A DNA stretch of 36,144 nucleotides from a virus. Each line of letters begins with the position of its first letter. Within the stretch, counting starts at the first letter, position 1. The position numbers and the translations under genes were made by a program. This document shows positions 32,356 through 36,144 of the stretch, piece by piece. The stretch lies in IMG/VR virus record IMGVR_UViG_3300013104_000473, positions 1 through 36,144 of that record; one strand, given 5' to 3'. Under the pieces are notes generated by a model that was not told where the DNA came from, ran no database searches, and was given only the letters and a program-made list of their open reading frames with translations.

Positions 32356-32706
32356 TTACGGCCGGTGGCGGGCCGCATCGTCAGCCATAGCTTCAAGGAA
32401 ACGGCGAATCGCTTTTTGATCTTCTTCAGAAATGCTGCGGAACTGCTTAATCAAGCAGTCTTCGATTTCACTCAACGCACTTTCAGCGAGGTTTGTACGA
32501 ACGCCGGTAAGGATGTAAGGAACGTCAAAGCCGAACTGCGAGGCAACCTTACTCAAGTAGGGAGCTGGAGCATCACTTGTCCCGGCTTCGTAATTCGCTT
32601 GAGTTCGTTTCACAACGCCAATTGCGTCGGCAATCTCAGCTTGGGTCATGCCGCAGCGCTTCCGTTCTTCCTGCAGGCGAGAACCAATTTCTTCAGAAAG
32701 ATGCAA
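32356..32706 (-). CDS. Xre-type phage repressor (C-like)
   Basis: A 116-residue repressor with an N-terminal helix-turn-helix (MTQAEIADAIGVVKRTQANYEAG, about 20-42) and a short helical C-terminus (EEDQKAIRRFLEAM). It has no LexA-type peptidase Ser-Lys region, so it is unlikely to be inactivated by RecA self-cleavage, as in P2 C. The start is TTG 32706. It diverges from the Cro-like gene across a region of phased TGCA sites, which it probably binds to hold lysogeny. Confidence 0.82.
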   Translation of the reverse strand: MHLSEEIGSRLQEERKRCGMTQAEIADAIGVVKRTQANYEAGTSDAPAPYLSKVASQFGFDVPYILTGVRTNLAESALSEIEDCLIKQFRSISEEDQKAIRRFLEAMADDAARHRP

Positions 32707-32790
32707 AATTATTCATCCCAAATATTTACAAATGCATCAAGATGCACCATTCTGCATTTCACACCACATGAAATTGCATGGATTTGCACT
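32707..32790. promoter_or_regulatory. Lysis-lysogeny control region with phased TGCA operators
   Basis: TGCA begins at 32733, 32743, 32753, 32775 and 32785, spaced 10, 10, 22 and 10 bases, and another at 32702 lies 31 bases before the first. All face about the same side of the helix. The 84-base gap separates the divergent repressor and Cro-like genes. P2-type repressors bind direct repeats spaced by helical turns, which fits. Promoter boxes are not placed. Confidence 0.72.
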
Positions 32791-33003
32791 ATGCCGAAGA
32801 TGAGTATTAGCGAGCAAGCCCGCCAGAAAGCGCGGAGAGCTCTAGAGAAGCGCGGGCAATCCGCGAAAGACTTTGCACTTCTACATGCGTTGAGTCCCAG
32901 CACCGTATACGCGGTGCTGAGTGGCCAAAGCCAATGTCGCCGTGGGGAGGCACACCGAGCCGCAGTATTACTCGGCATCAAAGACGGTGTGATTGAACAG
33001 TAA
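32791..33003 (+). CDS. Cro/Cox-like DNA-binding protein
   Basis: A 70-residue basic protein with a helix-turn-helix in LSPSTVYAVLSGQSQCRRGE (about 38-57). It resembles BcepMu gp16-type phage proteins and sits where cro or cox is found in P2-like phages, opposite the repressor. ATG 32791 has no clear ribosome-binding site and may be leaderless; ATG 32800 is an alternative. It likely turns off the repressor and may also act in excision. The longer frame to 32317 covers the repressor gene and is spurious. Confidence 0.7.
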   Translation: MPKMSISEQARQKARRALEKRGQSAKDFALLHALSPSTVYAVLSGQSQCRRGEAHRAAVLLGIKDGVIEQ

Positions 33004-33032
33004 TAGCGGCGCTCAACAGGGAAAAGTAGAAG

Positions 33033-33506
33033 ATGAAAAGCCTGATCCTAGATACTCGTAAAGAAGTTATGAGCGAGATCATCCGCAGCTATACCGGAGG
33101 ACGTGAGGCCGCTGCCGCACGCTTGGGACTGAAGCTTAAAAAGTTCGACAACCATGCCTACGAAAACGCCGGCTGCAGTCCTCTCAGCGACGCTCAAATT
33201 TTAATGCTCGAACAGGAAAGCGGCACTTATCACCTGGCGAACTACGTTGCATCAATGTACGGGGGCCGCTTCATCCCAGTCGCCAACCCGGAAACGCTGG
33301 ATAACGTCGAACTCTATGCCCGCTCCCTGCAGGTAGCAGCTAAACGCGGTTGCGTCGACCAGGCTATTGCTCAAGCACTTGAGGACGGATCAATCAGTGA
33401 GGAAGAAGCCGAACTGATTCTGGATGCCAACAACCTGCACTTAGCAGCCCGCCACGCCGAAGTATTGGCAGCGATCGCCCTCTACCGCGCAGGAAAATCC
33501 CAATGA
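33033..33506 (+). CDS. Phage regulatory CII-like protein
   Basis: A 157-residue regulator of the CII/CP76 type, recognisable from its start (KEVMSEIIRSYTGGREAAAARLGLK, an HTH-like region) and GCSPLSDAQILMLEQESG. Such proteins are found next to Cro genes in P2- and HP1-like phages and influence the lysis-lysogeny choice. Its stop overlaps the next start as ATGA. Confidence 0.75.
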   Translation: MKSLILDTRKEVMSEIIRSYTGGREAAAARLGLKLKKFDNHAYENAGCSPLSDAQILMLEQESGTYHLANYVASMYGGRFIPVANPETLDNVELYARSLQVAAKRGCVDQAIAQALEDGSISEEEAELILDANNLHLAARHAEVLAAIALYRAGKSQ

Positions 33507-33868
33507 ACAATCTGCCTGCAGTACAGGAATATCAGGACATGCTCAAAGCCGCAGCGTTGGTCTTTCTTGAGCGTCACCAATGCGAACACCTGAGCGACGA
33601 CCAGCAGCTGCTGAAACGCGCAGTCCAACACCTGGTTGCCGACTTTGACGTGCTGACTCCTACCGCCGAAAAAATGGTTCACCTGGCCTACAGCGATCTG
33701 TCTGTAGCCAGCGATCGGCAGCGTCTGGATGTTCTGACCAGCACGCCTACTCACACCGTTATCACGGACACAGGCACCGGTGAGGCGTGGGCCATCCCCG
33801 TCAGCCTGATCTATGAACGCATTCTGAACGCACCGGACAACGGGCGTTTCCGCATCACCACTCCGTAA
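33503..33868 (+). CDS. Hypothetical early phage protein
   Basis: A 121-residue protein, with a helical N-terminal half and a beta-like C-terminal half (TPTHTVITDTGTGEAWAIPVSLI). AGGA lies 8 bases before ATG 33503, which overlaps the CII-like stop. I do not recognise a family. Its position between regulator and primase suggests an early or replication-linked function. Confidence 0.68.
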   Translation: MNNLPAVQEYQDMLKAAALVFLERHQCEHLSDDQQLLKRAVQHLVADFDVLTPTAEKMVHLAYSDLSVASDRQRLDVLTSTPTHTVITDTGTGEAWAIPVSLIYERILNAPDNGRFRITTP

Positions 33869-33943
33869 CACCCGACTCCAAAAAATCCCGATCCCCCATT
33901 CCCGTGGGTTTGGGTGAGCTGCGCCCGAAATTGAGGTTTGACG

Positions 33944-34177
33944 ATGGAAAACGCCCTGAACATCCACGCAAAGCTGCCGCCGGAACAGGCTCAGGCACTC
34001 CTGGCCAACCTGCGCGAACAGTACCGTCTCAGCCTCAATGACCTTTGGTACGCAGACCAATACCGCTTTATCCCCGAAGGCCTGCGTCACGGTTCGATTC
34101 TCGCCAACTGCCCCGTGATGGCTGCTCAGAAACATCTGATCGGCGCCCTCTCCCACTGCCTTAAGAAAGTGAAGTAA
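33944..34177 (+). CDS. Small hypothetical early phage protein
   Basis: A 77-residue protein, helical throughout (KLPPEQAQALLANLREQYRLSL). GAGG at 33933-33936 lies 7 bases before ATG 33944. The gene ends 2 bases before the primase start, so the two are likely co-transcribed. No known family recognised. Confidence 0.68.
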   Translation: MENALNIHAKLPPEQAQALLANLREQYRLSLNDLWYADQYRFIPEGLRHGSILANCPVMAAQKHLIGALSHCLKKVK

Positions 34178-34179
34178 CC

Positions 34180-36144
34180 ATGAAAGAGCAACTGCGCGTC
34201 GACGTGCTTAAGCGCCTGCAAAACGATTACGGACTTAAGCAACGGTCAGACGCCCACTACATGCGCGGCGGAACTTGCCCGAAGTGCCGGCAGAAAACGC
34301 TGTACACCCGCATTCAGGCTCCGTGGCTGGTGATATGTGGCAGACCCGAGAAATGCGCCCACACAATGCATGTGAAGGAACTGTACGACGATCTGTTTGA
34401 GGACTGGAGCAAGCGCGCACCGATAACCGATCAAGATCCCAACGCTACTGCCCGTGCTTACCTGGAGTTCGCTCGGGGCTTCAACATTCAGTTGATCCAA
34501 GGCTGGTTCACCCAGGAAAGCTTCTACTCAGTCGAACACAACGCCGGCAGCGCGACGGTTCGCTTTGCGTTGGAAAAAGGCGGTTGGTGGGAGCGCCTGA
34601 TCGACCGACCGAGCCGCTTCGGCAAGATGAAAGCGCGCTTCAAATCGAAGGACAGCTATCGAGGTGTTTGGTGGTGCCCGCCCTGCGTGGATCTGCTCGA
34701 AGCCAAAGAAATTTGGATTGTGGAAGGCATATTCGACGCGATTGCCTTGGTGCATAACGATATCGCAGCCGTATCCGCCATGTCTTCGAATGCGTTCCCG
34801 GAGGAATCCCTACGGGCGCTCATTCGCGACCGTGAGGGGAAGCTGCCGAAGCTGGTCTGGGCGCTGGACAACGAACCAGGTGCACATGCCTATACCAAAC
34901 GCTGGGCCAAGCAGGCGCGAGCGCTGGGATTTGTTTGTGAGGCCGCGCAGATCCCTCTCCGTGACGGACGGAAGACCGACTGGAACGACCTGCATCAACG
35001 CTGGGGCTTTATCGACGACGAAAGCGAACGCGCTGACCAAATTGCCGCTGACCTCAAACAGGTACGTCACCAGGGCGCGCTGCTGTTGGCAGAGAGTGCC
35101 GCCGAGAAAGCCTTGCTGATGTACGACTGGAACAAGCGCGGTGAATTTCACCTGGGCTTCGGTAGCCGCCTGTACTGGTTCAAGTTGGACATGGAGAAGT
35201 TCAACCGGGCGATGCAGGACATCGAGGACAGCGAGAACCACGACGACCAATTGCTCAACCAGTCGCAACAGCGCGAGAAGGCTCTGCAGCAGTCAGGCAG
35301 CGTCGTCGAGATCGCCAACTGCTACCCACAGGCGCTGTACTTTCAACGCAACGAAGTCACCGACGAATCCTGGTACTACGTGCGTGTGGACTTCCCTCAC
35401 GACTCAGAAAGCGTGAAGAACACCTTCACCAGTGGTCAGCTATCAGCGGCCAGCGAGTTCAAAAAACGCCTGCTCGGCATGGCTGCCGGTGCCATGTACA
35501 CCGGCAGCGGCCAGCAGCTGGACAAGCTGATGAAGGATCAACTTTTTGGCATCAAAACCGTGTCCACGATCGACTACGTGGGCTACAGCAAGGAATACGG
35601 CTGCTACGTTTTTGGGGATCTTGCCATCAAGGATGGCACGATCTACAAAATCAACAGCGAGGACTATTTCGAGTTCGGAAAACTGCGGCTGAAATCGCTG
35701 CAGAAAGGCGTGCCGATCAAGCTGCAGCGTGACGGGAAGGACTTTAACGAGCAGTGGCTGCAGCTGCTGTGGACATGCTTCGGCGCCCAGGGTCTGGTCG
35801 CACTGGTGTTCTTCTTCGGTTCGCTGTTCTGCGAGCAGATCCGGGCGCGCTATCAGTCCTTCCCTTTTCTGGAAGCCACCGGCGAGGCCGGCGCCGGCAA
35901 AACCACCTTGCTTAACCTGCTGTGGAAACTGCTCGGCCGCGAGGGGTACGAAGGCTTCGACCCAATGAAGTCGACGAAAGCCGGTCGTTCGCGGTTGATG
36001 GGTCAAGTCGCAGGTATGCCTGTCGTATTCCTCGAAGCCGATCGGCACAGCGAGGATCGCTCTCACGCCAAAACCTTCGAATGGGACGAGCTAAAGGATT
36101 ACTACGGCGGCGGCACCTTGGCCACCAAGGGTGTGAAGACTGCC
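34180..36144 (+). CDS. Phage primase-helicase (zinc ribbon, Toprim, AAA+), 3' end cut off
   Basis: A replication protein of which 655 codons are in the window; the right edge cuts it. A zinc ribbon (C33-x2-C36 ... C53-x5-C59) is followed by a Toprim domain with E182 in WIVEGIFDA and D230 in WALDNEPG, which would synthesise primers. Near residue 568 Walker A GEAGAGKTT (K574) starts an AAA+ helicase domain like that of P4 alpha and DUF927-type proteins. ATG 34180 is 2 bases after the upstream stop. The gene probably drives phage replication; the C-terminal motor end lies outside the window. Confidence 0.87.
   Translation, partial: MKEQLRVDVLKRLQNDYGLKQRSDAHYMRGGTCPKCRQKTLYTRIQAPWLVICGRPEKCAHTMHVKELYDDLFEDWSKRAPITDQDPNATARAYLEFARGFNIQLIQGWFTQESFYSVEHNAGSATVRFALEKGGWWERLIDRPSRFGKMKARFKSKDSYRGVWWCPPCVDLLEAKEIWIVEGIFDAIALVHNDIAAVSAMSSNAFPEESLRALIRDREGKLPKLVWALDNEPGAHAYTKRWAKQARALGFVCEAAQIPLRDGRKTDWNDLHQRWGFIDDESERADQIAADLKQVRHQGALLLAESAAEKALLMYDWNKRGEFHLGFGSRLYWFKLDMEKFNRAMQDIEDSENHDDQLLNQSQQREKALQQSGSVVEIANCYPQALYFQRNEVTDESWYYVRVDFPHDSESVKNTFTSGQLSAASEFKKRLLGMAAGAMYTGSGQQLDKLMKDQLFGIKTVSTIDYVGYSKEYGCYVFGDLAIKDGTIYKINSEDYFEFGKLRLKSLQKGVPIKLQRDGKDFNEQWLQLLWTCFGAQGLVALVFFFGSLFCEQIRARYQSFPFLEATGEAGAGKTTLLNLLWKLLGREGYEGFDPMKSTKAGRSRLMGQVAGMPVVFLEADRHSEDRSHAKTFEWDELKDYYGGGTLATKGVKTA

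Noticed and set aside
1-36144. CRISPR array, tRNA, attachment site or integrase
   Set aside because: No regular spacer-repeat pattern, no cloverleaf and no integrase or duplicated core could be seen; right end of the phage is outside the window.

Overview
The window looks like a Pseudomonas chromosome, probably of the fluorescens group. I infer this from the GC-rich prophage, the small Pseudomonas-style proteins and the type of P2-related phage; no rRNA, tRNA or core housekeeping gene is present to prove it. It has two parts: a more AT-rich accessory block of defence genes (about 0.5-11.2 kb) and a P2-related prophage (about 11.3 kb to beyond the right edge).

Accessory block. Three candidate anti-phage modules lie side by side. 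(1) 1079-4921: a GHKL (MutL/MORC/Hsp90-type) ATPase with a C-terminal PD-(D/E)XK-like nuclease motif, a Vsr-type endonuclease overlapping its 3' end, and, on the other strand, a cytosine-5 DNA methyltransferase with a small orphan gene in front of it. Two distantly similar small proteins (531-758 and 5848-6063) flank this module, and a 294-bp repeat-rich element with a perfect 24-bp inverted repeat lies before the second. (2) 6270-8449: an ABC-type ATPase and a DUF4435/Toprim protein in a 4-bp overlapping pair, the architecture of PARIS (AriA-AriB). (3) 9355-11194: a ParA-type ATPase followed after 4 bp by a stand-alone RelA/SpoT nucleotide synthetase with all recognisable motifs. I know of no described defence system with this pairing, so it is the strongest novelty candidate.

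Prophage. The late genes run on the minus strand from 28695 down to 11277 as one tightly packed operon: scaffold/protease, capsid, small terminase, head completion, tail completion, sheath, tube, zinc-finger protein, holin, endolysin, nested Rz/Rz1, tail chaperone with a -1 frameshift, tape measure, DUF2590, baseplate J and I, tail fibre with a His-rich tip, fibre assembly, two tail proteins, baseplate hub and spike. Many neighbours overlap by ATGA, GTGA or TGATG. Order and families (DUF2586, DUF2590, DUF2597) suggest an HP1/K139-like branch of P2 phages. The large terminase and portal diverge on the plus strand; the terminase gene has an in-frame amber codon and a run-on 3' end, so this copy is probably defective unless the lesions are sequencing errors.

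Phage control and replication. An Ogr-like late activator, a short Xre-type repressor (minus strand), a Cro/Cox-like protein, a CII-like regulator, two small unknown proteins and a zinc-ribbon/Toprim/helicase primase (cut by the right edge) follow. The repressor/Cro intergenic region holds TGCA half-sites phased at helical-turn intervals. A similar TGCA array occurs in the gene-free stretch before the ParA-RelA/SpoT pair. The integrase and attachment sites are not visible; the cargo adjoins the tail end of the late operon, so the defence genes may be carried by the prophage, but the left boundary is not proven.
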